Counted from the first letter of the stretch, positions 1 to 7,006 are shown. The stretch: 64,000 bases of DNA from Butyrivibrio sp. (GCA_015056575.1 SVGA01000002.1:124001-188000), one strand, 5' to 3'. Translations and numbers: made by a program. Notes: generated from the letters alone by a model not told the origin.

Positions 1-644
1 TCCAGAGCACATCCGATATCTCCTGCGGAGTAATCTCCGTTTGAAACCTTTACATTTGCAAGGTCAAGTTCTAGTGGAATCATCTGTGCTTTTACGGGAA
101 CAAGGTATCCGTCCTTGATTGCCTGACTCATGGAATATTCATAAGCCATGGAATCGTAATATTCTCCGAGATTTCTCTTGTCGCCTCGGTCGGGTGTTGC
201 TGTAAGTCCAAGGACATCTGCTCCCTCAAAGTGCTTTAGTACTCTCTGGTAGGTGTCCGATAATGAATGGTGGGCTTCATCTACAATCACAGTACTGAAG
301 TAATCCTGCGGAAACTGTATCAGCCTTTTCTCCTGTGCTATGGACTGTACCGAAGCCACTGTTATAGGAATAAATGAGCCAAAACTTCTGCTCTCTGCTT
401 TTTCAAGTATCGTTTCTCTTCCGGTTAATTTCCTGATCTTATCTGATGCCTGTGTGAGCAGTTCTTCTCGATGTGCAAGTACAAGAACCCTGCCGCCCTT
501 GTTTACCTCATCATCAGCAATCTTGCCCATGACAATCGTCTTTCCTGTGCCGGTGGGGAGATTAACGACCGTCTTATGACGGCCGTCATCCCATTCACCG
601 TGGGTGGAATTACAGGCATCAATCTGATACTGCCTTAACTCCAT
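1..644 (-). CDS. SF2 DEAD/DEAH-box helicase of the mobile element, C terminus cut by the window edge
   Basis: This frame starts at an ATG at 644 behind GAGGAGGTGCGTC and stays open to the window edge, so about 214 N-terminal residues are seen. Residues 30-36 read PTGTGKT (Walker A), residues 122-125 DEAH (Walker B) and residues 148-151 TATP (motif III-like, followed by DRGDK). This is the RecA-like domain 1 of an Ssl2/RecQ-like superfamily 2 helicase, a class often found in phage replication modules, where it would unwind DNA with ATP. It is the last visible gene of a minus-strand cassette and begins 11 bases after the DUF669 gene ends, so the two are probably co-transcribed. Domain 2 and any C-terminal domain lie outside the window, so the exact subfamily is unknown. 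Confidence 0.9.
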   Translation of the reverse strand, partial: MELRQYQIDACNSTHGEWDDGRHKTVVNLPTGTGKTIVMGKIADDEVNKGGRVLVLAHREELLTQASDKIRKLTGRETILEKAESRSFGSFIPITVASVQSIAQEKRLIQFPQDYFSTVIVDEAHHSLSDTYQRVLKHFEGADVLGLTATPDRGDKRNLGEYYDSMAYEYSMSQAIKDGYLVPVKAQMIPLELDLANVKVSNGDYSAGDIGCAL

Positions 645-655
645 GACGCACCTCC

Positions 656-1141
656 TCAGTCAAAAGGAAGCTCTGCTTCGCTGCCTTCGGGGATGCTCAT
701 GAAATCATTGAGGCTCTCGTCATAGTCGTAGTACTTGGCAACCTTGTTATTCTCACGTGGAGTGCCATCCTTGGCTGTGTACTTGTTTACAAAGATATGT
801 ACCTTGCCTCTTGCACCGATGACTTTGTTCCAGTCCATGACAAGTCTCTCGCCCTTCTTTTTAAGACCGATTGCTCTGAAGAACTGTGAGAGCTTCCACT
901 CCATCTTCTTGTGGAGGATCAGATCATCAAATACGTTGACTACCTCTCCTTTATCTGTTGTAATCTTCAGAGTGATTGTTGCCTTCGCACAGGCACACAT
1001 CTTCTCACTGCCAGGGAAAGAACCTCTCTCCATGTTTGTAACCTCGAAAATGTAATCATCTTCGGGGAGGACAGTAAATTCGGAACCGTCAGATTCCAGG
1101 ACTCCGTCCCAGTCCAAAACTTCATTATTAACGTCACCCAT
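656..1141 (-). CDS. DUF669-family phage protein
   Basis: The 161-residue product has the look of the DUF669 family: an acidic N terminus, a central stretch with MERGSFPGSEKM and CACAKATITLKI, then LSQFFRAIGLKKKGE. DUF669 proteins sit in replication or recombination modules of many Firmicute phages and integrative elements; their biochemical role is not settled, although single-strand DNA handling is often suspected. A longer frame reaches 1174, but the start at 1141 is preferred because AAGGAGGAAATTACT lies just upstream of that ATG. The gene follows a promoter-like repeat (1189-1229) and precedes the helicase gene by 11 bases. Family call is from memory of motif patterns, not a search. Confidence 0.75.
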   Translation of the reverse strand: MGDVNNEVLDWDGVLESDGSEFTVLPEDDYIFEVTNMERGSFPGSEKMCACAKATITLKITTDKGEVVNVFDDLILHKKMEWKLSQFFRAIGLKKKGERLVMDWNKVIGARGKVHIFVNKYTAKDGTPRENNKVAKYYDYDESLNDFMSIPEGSEAELPFD

Positions 1142-1188
1142 AGTAATTTCCTCCTTGGGTATCTGTTGAGGCATAAAGCCTGTTTACT

Positions 1189-1229
1189 GTGTCATATATG
1201 AAGCGCCCGGAATTTTTCTCATATGAAAA
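1189..1229 (-). promoter_or_regulatory. Copy 1 of a 41-base promoter-like repeat upstream of the DUF669-helicase unit
   Basis: Read on the minus strand, this stretch matches 3394-3434 at 31 of 41 positions. The shared core is CGGGNGCTTNATATATGAC (1191-1209 here, 3396-3414 in copy 2), preceded by an A-rich GAGAAAAA block. It lies about 49 bases upstream of the DUF669 start, the distance expected for a promoter with a short leader. No good sigma-A -35 box is visible, so an activator or dedicated sigma factor is inferred. The function is not proven. Confidence 0.5.
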
Positions 1230-1269
1230 TGAATAGAAGAATTTTTGAAAATTTTTTTAGAAAAGTTTT

Positions 1270-1293
1270 GGGACCCGGCAGAAACCGAGTCCC
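1270..1293 (-). terminator. Hairpin, possible weak terminator or attenuator
   Basis: GGGACCCGG (1270-1278) pairs with CCGAGTCCC (1285-1293), with one internal mismatch and a six-base loop. On the minus strand it lies just after the small membrane protein gene and is followed by CAAAACTTTTC, a poor U-tract. It separates the upstream transcript from the repeat at 1189-1229, which fits a partial terminator between two transcription units. Confidence 0.4.
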
Positions 1294-1312
1294 GAATTAT
1301 ATCTGTATATAT

Positions 1313-1516
1313 CTATTTATATTCCAAATATGTCTTAATATATGCGATGTTGTCTGATATATCCTGCAGATTCTTGTTAATCAAATCCATCATCTTTTGC
1401 TTCCTGCGTTTTTCTTCTGCTGCCTTACTTACAGATTCCGCAATCCAGATGCCAATTCCTGCGACTACAACGCAGCCACCAAGAGTACATAAAATGATCT
1501 CTATTGCCTCAGCCAT
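1313..1516 (-). CDS. Small single-pass membrane protein of the mobile element
   Basis: The 67-residue product begins MAEAIEII and has one hydrophobic segment at about residues 5-27 (IILCTLGGCVVVAGIGIWIA). A basic stretch, EEKRRKQK, follows, and then a helical tail with LINKNLQDISDNIAYIKTYL that could form a coiled coil. The start at 1516 is chosen because GGGAGG lies nine bases upstream; an ATG at 1522 is only three bases from that site. It overlaps the end of the ATPase gene by eight bases, suggesting translational coupling. I do not recognise the family. Small holin-like or membrane-anchor roles are possible, but nothing in the sequence decides between them. Confidence 0.6.
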   Translation of the reverse strand: MAEAIEIILCTLGGCVVVAGIGIWIAESVSKAAEEKRRKQKMMDLINKNLQDISDNIAYIKTYLEYK

Positions 1517-2462
1517 TAGCATTCGCCTCCCTGTTCTTTTCTACTAAAGGTACAATGTCCTTCCAATACTTGATGATCCATCCTGTAAGGAATGAAGCCT
1601 CGTAATCCTCTAAGGTTGCCTCTGCAGGATACTTCCCCTTCTGTACCACCACAGCCTTCAGTTCATCTTCTGTGATATTGGAAGATGCCAACAGCTCACG
1701 CACCTGTTCTAACGGAGAGGGTTCTGGCTGTTTAGGCTGAACATCTCCAAAGAGATGAGCGATGCTCTTAAAGCAGAAATCCATCTCATCTGGAAGCCCG
1801 TGCCTATTCTTTGCATCCCAAGATGCAGTATGCGATGCATACATAACTCTTTTGGTACCGCCTGTACCTTTGTGATGTTTGTTGTTCTTATCTGTAGCAA
1901 CCACATAAGTCTTGAAATTGGCAAAAAGCTGCAAGTCGCACCATTCCCTGACAAGGGGTGACACCTGCTTGGAAAGTTTTAGCTCATATCTGTCGTAAGC
2001 ACCCTGTTCATCAGGAAGCTCAAATTTCTTTATCTGTGTATGACAGCAGATGACCACATTAACACCTGCATCTATGACTGCGTCCAAAGCCTTAAGAAAA
2101 TCAGCAAATGCCTCTCGCAGATAGGTGTATCCCTTGCCGTAACCGACATCTTCAATCCCGCTTACTCTCTGGTTTCGGCAGACATAGTTCTCACACAGAT
2201 GCTCTGCCCAATCCCCCGTATCCACCACAAGGGTCTTACATACGCTTGGGTCTGCAACTACATCCTTTGCAATCTGCATGAGCTCTTCCCAGGTTTCTGG
2301 CATCTGCGTTCTTGCCACGTCCATGGAATCAGTGCCTTTCTCAAGGTCAACAAAAAGCGGATCCGGGAACTGCGCTGCAAACGTTGACTTGCCGATACCT
2401 TCCACTCCATCAATGACTACCCTCAGTGGCCTTGCCACCTTCCCTTTTGAAATCTTTAACAT
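1509..2462 (-). CDS. Phage P-loop NTPase (AAA_24 / Sak4-like)
   Basis: This 317-residue protein carries a clear Walker A, GVEGIGKST (residues 19-27), and a Walker B-like KTLVVDTGDWAEHL centred on Asp81. It belongs by pattern to the phage nucleotide-binding proteins (AAA_24), which include the Sak4 RecA-core single-strand annealing proteins. Such proteins act in phage recombination or replication next to single-strand DNA partners. The ATG at 2462 is preferred over 2480 because GAAGGAGGAGAGCGTA lies directly before it. The gene follows the Gp157-like gene by 14 bases and overlaps the small membrane protein gene. The C terminus, after about residue 225, is a helical region of unknown role. Confidence 0.8.
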   Translation of the reverse strand: MLKISKGKVARPLRVVIDGVEGIGKSTFAAQFPDPLFVDLEKGTDSMDVARTQMPETWEELMQIAKDVVADPSVCKTLVVDTGDWAEHLCENYVCRNQRVSGIEDVGYGKGYTYLREAFADFLKALDAVIDAGVNVVICCHTQIKKFELPDEQGAYDRYELKLSKQVSPLVREWCDLQLFANFKTYVVATDKNNKHHKGTGGTKRVMYASHTASWDAKNRHGLPDEMDFCFKSIAHLFGDVQPKQPEPSPLEQVRELLASSNITEDELKAVVVQKGKYPAEATLEDYEASFLTGWIIKYWKDIVPLVEKNREANANG

Positions 2463-2476
2463 TACGCTCTCCTCCT

Positions 2477-2986
2477 TCATTTAAGTGAACAGTTATTTTT
2501 AGTGACAAGCCTTACGCCCGGAACCTCAGTATCATTTTTCACGAGCTTCTTAACAGCATCTTTCATGACTTCCGGTGCAGGTATCTTGATACAGTCGGCA
2601 TGGTCGTTTTCCTTAAGCCATGCGATAGTTACCAACGGATCCATGACCTCAAGGCTCTCGGACTTCCTATATGATAGGGTGGCAACACCGAGGTCTTTCT
2701 TCTCCCCTGCACATTCCCTATCAAGAATGCTGATAAGACGTTCCTCCTTATGCTCCAAAACCTGTCGTCTTTTCTTCAGACGTTCCTCCTCAGCTTTGAT
2801 GGCTGCTGCCTCGGAGCGGATATTAAGAACTACCTTTGCCAGATACTCAAGGATCCTGTCCCTTTCCATCTCAAGGGCATCCAGTTCTTCCATGACCTTT
2901 TCTGTCGTTTCATTGACTTCTCCATCAGCCTCATCAAGAATGTCTATTGCATTCATGATTGCTGCATTTACTTCGTACAGCTTCAT
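2477..2986 (-). CDS. Siphovirus Gp157-like protein
   Basis: The 169-residue product begins MKLYEVNAAI, then has a long charged helical region (residues 20-90, many E, K, R and A) typical of a coiled coil. It ends with a compact segment containing TLSYRKSESLEV and VPGVRLVTK. This layout matches the Sipho_Gp157 family, known from Streptococcus thermophilus phages and linked to phage resistance and replication modules, with no fixed biochemical activity. The start at 2986 follows AAAGGAGAAGAA; the frame extends further upstream without a ribosome site. It overlaps the end of the preceding small gene by 53 bases. Confidence 0.8.
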   Translation of the reverse strand: MKLYEVNAAIMNAIDILDEADGEVNETTEKVMEELDALEMERDRILEYLAKVVLNIRSEAAAIKAEEERLKKRRQVLEHKEERLISILDRECAGEKKDLGVATLSYRKSESLEVMDPLVTIAWLKENDHADCIKIPAPEVMKDAVKKLVKNDTEVPGVRLVTKNNCSLK

Positions 2987-3143
2987 TTCTTCTCCTTTCC
3001 AGGTAATCCTCATTAAGGGATAAATCCACATGACATTTGATAAACTTAAATCCAAGATTCAGCGATACTGAAAATGGATTTGTTTCAACACTGGGAACTT
3101 TCTGATCACTGCTCTTTTTGCTCACTGCTTTCTTACTGCTCAT
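2934..3143 (-). CDS. Small hypothetical protein of the mobile element
   Basis: The 69-residue product starts at 3143 after a strong AAGGAGGATGCC. It is basic at the N terminus (MSSKKAVSKKSSDQK), has a beta-like middle (SVSLNLGFKFIKCHVDLSL) and a cysteine/histidine tail (CSNHECNRH) that could bind metal, though this is a guess. The last 53 bases overlap the start of the Gp157-like gene in another frame. The overlap and the good ribosome site argue that it is real, but I recognise no family. Confidence 0.5.
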   Translation of the reverse strand: MSSKKAVSKKSSDQKVPSVETNPFSVSLNLGFKFIKCHVDLSLNEDYLERRRNEAVRSKCSNHECNRHS

Positions 3144-3153
3144 GGCATCCTCC

Positions 3154-3354
3154 TTACGCTTCGCTCTGTTTAACTTCATGTATCTCAACTGATTCAATGT
3201 TCTGTCCCGGCTTCAACAGATATACTGTAGTGAAGTCTCCGAACAGGAATCTAAGTAATCTGACTGGAAGGCGGACATCTGCTCCTTCAAGAACTCTGTC
3301 CTTACCCTCACCGCCATTAGTTACGTTGATTCGGACTTTATGTTTCTGTAACAT
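3154..3354 (-). CDS. Small hypothetical protein of the mobile element
   Basis: This 66-residue protein starts at 3354 behind AAGGAGGATCAAGGTC. Predicted beta strands (HKVRINVTN, ADVRLPVRL, TTVYLLKPG, ESVEIHEV) suggest a small beta-rich fold. It is the first gene after the promoter-like repeat at 3394-3434 and lies 10 bases before the next gene, so it probably leads an operon. Comparable small proteins occur in clostridial phage replication modules, but I cannot name a family. Confidence 0.6.
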   Translation of the reverse strand: MLQKHKVRINVTNGGEGKDRVLEGADVRLPVRLLRFLFGDFTTVYLLKPGQNIESVEIHEVKQSEA

Positions 3355-3393
3355 GACCTTGATCCTCCTTGTTATTATTCAGAGCACTCTGCT

Positions 3394-3434
3394 CCGTCAT
3401 ATATAAAGCTCCCGACTTTTTTCCCATTTGAAAC
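3394..3434 (-). promoter_or_regulatory. Copy 2 of the 41-base promoter-like repeat
   Basis: This copy fills the intergenic space between the sigma-like gene and the small gene that starts at 3354. It shares the core CGGGNGCTTNATATATGAC and an upstream GGGAAAAA block with copy 1 at 1189-1229. The core ends 41 bases before the next start codon. Two copies at comparable promoter positions in one element point to a shared regulator. Confidence 0.5.
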
Positions 3435-4057
3435 TACATCCTATAAAAATTTCTCATTCCGGCATCGTTCATTATCTTTTCCTGTATCCTCTTCCAAAGG
3501 ATGCCTACATACTGTCCAGTCTTTCCTATTTCTGCGCCTGTAGCTTTATCAGTCATATTCCTACGAATCTTGCAGTCATAGATGATACGGTCCCTGTCAT
3601 CGAACAAATCTGTTTCAATAAGCTCATCCATGTAAGTGGCAGGGCTGTTCGCATCCTCAAAGAAGCTTGCTCTTTCATCAGGAAGTATCTCTGAAAGCGT
3701 CTCACCTCCCGCGGCTTCCACAGGAGCATCTATAGAAATAAGGCTTCTGTGAGAACCTTCTGGAAGCTCTTCCTTGCGAGGGTCATACCCATACTTCTCA
3801 CGGTAATTCTTAATGAAGCGTTCCTTCTCCTCGTCATAAAGCTTCTGAGTATAGGGATCCAGCTTCCTTTCCTTGTTGTTACGCTTAACTTCTGCATCAT
3901 CAACAGCATGCATCATTTTGACGATTTTCTCTTTCACATCGATGGTTACGTCCATGGTCGTATCCTTCTCTGGGTCAAATTCAGCAATAATCCTTCCGTT
4001 CTCGTCATACTGCTTGTAGGTGGTGCGCTGTTTTTCCGGTGTTCTGTAGTACCTCAT
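3434..4057 (-). CDS. Sigma-70 region-4-like regulator of the mobile element
   Basis: The 207-residue protein begins MRYYRTPEKQRTTYKQYDENG, an opening I associate with the sigma-like regulators of clostridial integrative elements. It continues through IVKMMHAVDDAEVKRNN to a C-terminal helix-turn-helix-like region at about residues 157-200 (FDDRDRIIYDCKI, KATGAEIGKTGQYVGILWKRI) resembling sigma region 4. These proteins are thought to direct or modulate transcription of element genes. The start follows CGAAGGAGGACCCCAAG. Upstream lies a structured leader (4088-4213), and immediately downstream lies a promoter-like repeat it might recognise. No sigma region 2 is evident, so it may act as a DNA-binding regulator rather than a full sigma factor. 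Confidence 0.6.
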   Translation of the reverse strand: MRYYRTPEKQRTTYKQYDENGRIIAEFDPEKDTTMDVTIDVKEKIVKMMHAVDDAEVKRNNKERKLDPYTQKLYDEEKERFIKNYREKYGYDPRKEELPEGSHRSLISIDAPVEAAGGETLSEILPDERASFFEDANSPATYMDELIETDLFDDRDRIIYDCKIRRNMTDKATGAEIGKTGQYVGILWKRIQEKIMNDAGMRNFYRM

Positions 4058-4087
4058 CTTGGGGTCCTCCTTCGTTTTTCAAGCGAA

Positions 4088-4213
4088 GGGATAGATCCCT
4101 AGAGGTATCCACTGTGACTTAGGCACAAGAAACAGGAATAGAGTCCTCTTTAATCAGCGCATCAGACTTTCGTTAAAGTGTTTTAGTCTGTATCACTGAA
4201 AGAGATCTATCCC
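4088..4213 (-). ncRNA. Candidate structured 5' leader RNA of the sigma-like gene
   Basis: GGGATAGATC (4088-4097) is perfectly complementary to GATCTATCCC (4204-4213), closing a 126-base domain. Inside, CAGACT (4162-4167) pairs with AGTCTG (4185-4190), and an alternative ACTTT/AAAGT hairpin uses the loop. Another hairpin, GCATC-TTAGC-GATGC, lies at 4236-4250. On the minus strand this would be the untranslated leader of the sigma-like gene, whose ribosome site (near 4068) lies about 20 bases beyond the closing stem. It could be a regulatory RNA, but it matches no riboswitch class I know. Confidence 0.35.
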
Positions 4214-4312
4214 CTCTTGGCCAATTGGGATATAGGCATCTTAGCGATGCTCATTTGGTTTGCCCTTATTACAGAGCAAATCAAATCAGAACCGTTAAAA
4301 TGTTTTGACCAC

Positions 4313-4353
4313 AAAAAAACGACCTGATACCCCTTCCCGGAGTTTCAGGCCGT
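4313..4353 (-). terminator. Rho-independent terminator of the minus-strand XRE gene
   Basis: On the minus strand CGGCCTGAAAC pairs with GTATCAGGTCG across an 11-base loop, with one mismatch and one wobble, followed by a run of seven T. It lies 24 bases after the stop of the XRE gene at 4377, so it ends that transcript before the sigma-like operon. Confidence 0.75.
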
Positions 4354-4376
4354 CTAGCGGCTCGGCGAAACACATT

Positions 4377-4784
4377 TTATTTTTCTATATCTTTCACGTC
4401 ATATGTGCTTGTGATAGGATGTAACATGAATACTGATCTTACACCGTCATTTACAATTTCAAGTCGGTTGTTTTCTGGTATCCAAACTGCTCGAAGCTTT
4501 CCACCCTCTGATCTTAGTTCGACCTCTTTTCTACCGATTCGGAAATATTCACTCTTGATAGTTTCCATTCTGGAAAGTCGATGATCAAAAAAAATAGCGT
4601 CAAACTCCTCAAAATTCATCCCCAGAGTTTCTGCTATAGTAAGCATCTCATCTGCTTTAAATCTATTTGTCTCGCTGCATTCTTTTTGACACATAGATTT
4701 TTCTGTAAGATGCAATGCATGTGCCAGATCTTTCTGTCTGACACTGCGTTCCACACGCTTCGCTTTCAACAATCTTATATTCAT
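4377..4784 (-). CDS. XRE-family transcriptional regulator (Cro-like position)
   Basis: The 135-residue protein has an N-terminal helix-turn-helix (about residues 5-60: RQKDLAHALHLTEKSMCQKE, then ADEMLTIAETLGM) and a beta-rich C-terminal half (SEYFRIGRKEVELR, RLEIVNDGV). It starts at 4784 after AAAGGAGCATCGGT. It is transcribed divergently from a second XRE gene, an arrangement typical of the lysogeny switch of phages and ICEBs1-like elements, where one regulator represses the other. Its promoter (4813-4841) contains an operator-like palindrome. Which of the two acts as repressor is inferred from the ImmA partner, which belongs to the other gene. Confidence 0.8.
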   Translation of the reverse strand: MNIRLLKAKRVERSVRQKDLAHALHLTEKSMCQKECSETNRFKADEMLTIAETLGMNFEEFDAIFFDHRLSRMETIKSEYFRIGRKEVELRSEGGKLRAVWIPENNRLEIVNDGVRSVFMLHPITSTYDVKDIEK

Positions 4785-4812
4785 ACCGATGCTCCTTTAT
4801 TATTTTACACAT

Positions 4813-4841
4813 ATTCTACTTTCCAGATTGGAAACTGTCAA
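4813..4841 (-). promoter_or_regulatory. Promoter of the minus-strand XRE gene with embedded operator
   Basis: On the minus strand TTGACA (4841-4836) and TAGAAT (4818-4813) are 17 bases apart, a near-consensus sigma-A promoter. The spacer holds TTTCCA-GAT-TGGAAA (4820-4834), a perfect 6-3-6 inverted repeat. A repressor bound there would block polymerase. Confidence 0.8.
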
Positions 4842-4919
4842 GTTTTTTTGTAAAGCCTGATTATATCGGTATTATTTGCCATTATACTTTTGTATAATAA
4901 AAGTGTAAATTAATATATC

Positions 4920-4956
4920 TTTCCATATTGACACAAATGGAAAGCCGTATTATACT
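4920..4956 (+). promoter_or_regulatory. Promoter of the repressor-ImmA operon with flanking half-sites
   Basis: TTGACA (4928-4933), a 17-base spacer and TATACT (4951-4956) form a strong sigma-A promoter on the plus strand. TTTCCA (4920-4925) and TGGAAA (4938-4943) straddle the -35 box and match the half-sites of the palindrome at 4820-4834, so the same repressor may control both promoters. A 12-base direct repeat, ATTATACTTTTG, occurs at 4881-4892 and at 4949-4960, the second copy covering the -10 box. Confidence 0.75.
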
Positions 4957-5199
4957 TTTGGTTAAGTTGAATAGGATTCTCCTCATTAAATTTAATGAAT
5001 TTAATATGAGAAGGTGAACTTCTGCATTAGTCAATGCGCACAAGCATAAGGCCAATCATTATTATAACAGTGATAGAAACATAGGGACAATGGTATAGCA
5101 AAAAACGTACCCCGGGAATATACACTACACTGCTAAAAAGTAAGGCAACTGATAAGCGCCAAGCGGAGCAGAATTTATTTAGAAATGAGGATTACTGAT
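4957..5199 (+). other. Leader of the repressor operon, no gene seen
   Basis: About 240 bases separate the plus-strand promoter from the XRE start. They contain an AT-rich inverted repeat near 4980-5013 (CTCATTAAATT and AATTTAATATGAG) that could form a leader hairpin or operator. No convincing reading frame or known RNA motif is visible in the rest. Confidence 0.4.
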
Positions 5200-5538
5200 A
5201 TGGAAAATAAGAAAAGCGAAATAGGAGGCAGGATCCGCGCTCAACTCGATGCTATCAACAAATCACAAAAAGATCTGGCAACAGAGGTGGGTATTACAGA
5301 GGTATCTTTGTCCCGTTACATTGCTGGCAGCCGAGTACCAAGAGGATCAGTTATTGCAAATCTTGCAAAGGCTCTCCATACCACTACTGACTATCTGCTT
5401 GGAGAAGAATCCGAGGATGATTTTGAAACGGAGTTCCTTAACACCAAGGCTTGGATAGCCAGAAATGCAAAGAACATGACTACGGAACAGCGCATGTCTC
5501 TTGCCGGTCCTCTCTTCCAGACACCAAAGGAAGGATGA
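5200..5538 (+). CDS. XRE-family repressor (ImmR/CI-like)
   Basis: The 112-residue protein has a textbook XRE helix-turn-helix at residues 8-65 (QKDLATEVGITEVSLSRYIA, then LAKALHTTTDYLLG), followed by a short acidic tail. The start at 5200 is used because GAGG lies nine bases upstream; the frame opens at 5185 without a good site. The next gene, an ImmA/IrrE peptidase, begins on an ATGA overlap. In ICEBs1 and many phages such a repressor keeps the element silent until its ImmA partner cleaves it. The same pairing also occurs in toxin-antitoxin-like defence modules, so an immunity role independent of element control is possible. Confidence 0.85.
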   Translation: MENKKSEIGGRIRAQLDAINKSQKDLATEVGITEVSLSRYIAGSRVPRGSVIANLAKALHTTTDYLLGEESEDDFETEFLNTKAWIARNAKNMTTEQRMSLAGPLFQTPKEG

Positions 5539-6137
5539 TTCTATTGCAGTTAACTGGTGTGCGCCTAACAGGTGCTCGCTACGACGAAATCGAAAAGTAT
5601 GTCGTGGAAATGTATGAAGAATGCGGATTGTATGCGGTTCCGATTGACTGCTTTGCAATTGCGCAGAAACTAGGATATGTATTAGTCCCGTATTCATATC
5701 TTTCTCAATTCGAACAGGCAGAAGCCTTTGAGAAGAGTGATGAGGGCTATTCAGAAATTCATTGTCTGAACGGGATGTATCGTTATTTTATTTATTTTAA
5801 CGATTATGAGCCCAACCACAGACGCATCAGATTCACAATTTTTCACGAGATAGGACACTGCTATCTCGGTCATCTCGATGATGACGAAGGAAAATCTTAT
5901 GCTGAGCTTGAATCAGAAGCTAATTTCTTTGCGCGTACAGCAATTGCTCCGCTCCCACTCATCTGCAGCATGGAGCTTGATTATGCCGAGCAAATAAGTT
6001 GTGAGTTTGATGTTTCGTATACAGCATCCTGCCATATTCTTCATGCATACAAACAGTGGCTCAGATATGGATCCAGGTATTATCTGGATCATGAAATAAA
6101 ACTATTAGATATGTTTGGCCTAAGAAAGGCCGCATAA
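5535..6137 (+). CDS. ImmA/IrrE-family metallopeptidase
   Basis: The 200-residue product has the zinc-protease motif HEIGH at residues 104-108, and the downstream acidic segment ELESEAN (124-130) supplies the third ligand expected for this family. It starts at ATG 5535, sharing four bases with the stop of the repressor gene, so translation is probably coupled. ImmA enzymes cleave their cognate XRE repressors in a site-specific way when the element is induced. Alternative frames starting further upstream (5451) lie inside the repressor gene and lack a ribosome site. Activity against the neighbouring XRE protein is inferred from gene pairing. Confidence 0.88.
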   Translation: MILLQLTGVRLTGARYDEIEKYVVEMYEECGLYAVPIDCFAIAQKLGYVLVPYSYLSQFEQAEAFEKSDEGYSEIHCLNGMYRYFIYFNDYEPNHRRIRFTIFHEIGHCYLGHLDDDEGKSYAELESEANFFARTAIAPLPLICSMELDYAEQISCEFDVSYTASCHILHAYKQWLRYGSRYYLDHEIKLLDMFGLRKAA

Positions 6138-6156
6138 CAGAAAGGAGGAAAATCCC

Positions 6157-6987
6157 ATGGACAACCAAGGAAACACAACAGAAAACATTATTCCTGATTC
6201 AAATACTTCTATGCCTATGGAACTGACTATACCCACAGTCAAATTTCCTCCAGAAATTTATGAAAACATATCTTCCTCCTTGGAGGGTATATCAAATGCC
6301 GTTAGTTCCATCATGTCTAACATTGATCTTTCTGGGATGACCGCTGCCATAGAAACCGTTGCTTCATACACAGCAGCATCTCTTCCGGACACAAGCGTTA
6401 TCGCTTCGTCACTTCAAACAGCGTATGAGAGTATTCAAGCCACTTCATCTATTATAGATGAAACTGTTCAGCCCATAAAAGCTTCATCTTCCATACTTTT
6501 AGATGCATGCGCACCTTTAGTAGGAACAACTGCATTTAATGACTTGGTCCTTATTGACGATATTGAAACGTGCATTCACCCGGTCATGATCGAAGCTATG
6601 TCTGGGCTCATAAGTGTCTATTCTGGAATTGAAGGTAAAATACTAGAATTAGTCCGTACAATTGAAAAAAAATTCTCTTTTTGTCACGAGATAATTCACA
6701 AAGCATACCATATCGTTCAGAAATGGCTTAAGGAAAAGATAAGTGGTGCCATTGAGCATACATTTTATTCTTTAAGACATTTACTTCGATTTTACACACG
6801 ACCTCCGCGGATAGTTTTACACTATGACATCCGTGCGGATAAATTATCCCCTGAACTAAAAAATGCGAGAAAGAAGTTCATGGGAATTGCACCTCGCATT
6901 AAGGAGCAGTTCCTGCGTCATAGCAGAGAACGTGGCAATGACTCCGACCTTCCGGATTATGTTGCAATATGTACCAATTCAACATAA
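6157..6987 (+). CDS. Hypothetical protein in the repressor-ImmA operon
   Basis: This 276-residue protein starts after AAAGGAGGAAAATCCC, 19 bases beyond the ImmA gene. I do not recognise it. The N-terminal half (residues 1-130) is rich in Ser, Thr, Ala and Ile and looks like a long amphipathic helical region. Residues 150-200 hold helices with IHKAYHIVQKWLKEKI, and the last 60 residues are basic (RPPRIVLHYDI, KNARKKFMGI, EQFLRHSRERG), which could bind nucleic acid. No signal peptide or clear membrane segment is present. Its place directly behind a repressor/peptidase pair suggests element control or a defence effector; this is inference only. Confidence 0.6.
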   Translation: MDNQGNTTENIIPDSNTSMPMELTIPTVKFPPEIYENISSSLEGISNAVSSIMSNIDLSGMTAAIETVASYTAASLPDTSVIASSLQTAYESIQATSSIIDETVQPIKASSSILLDACAPLVGTTAFNDLVLIDDIETCIHPVMIEAMSGLISVYSGIEGKILELVRTIEKKFSFCHEIIHKAYHIVQKWLKEKISGAIEHTFYSLRHLLRFYTRPPRIVLHYDIRADKLSPELKNARKKFMGIAPRIKEQFLRHSRERGNDSDLPDYVAICTNST

Positions 6988-7006
6988 TTTCAGGAGGATA
7001 GAAAAA

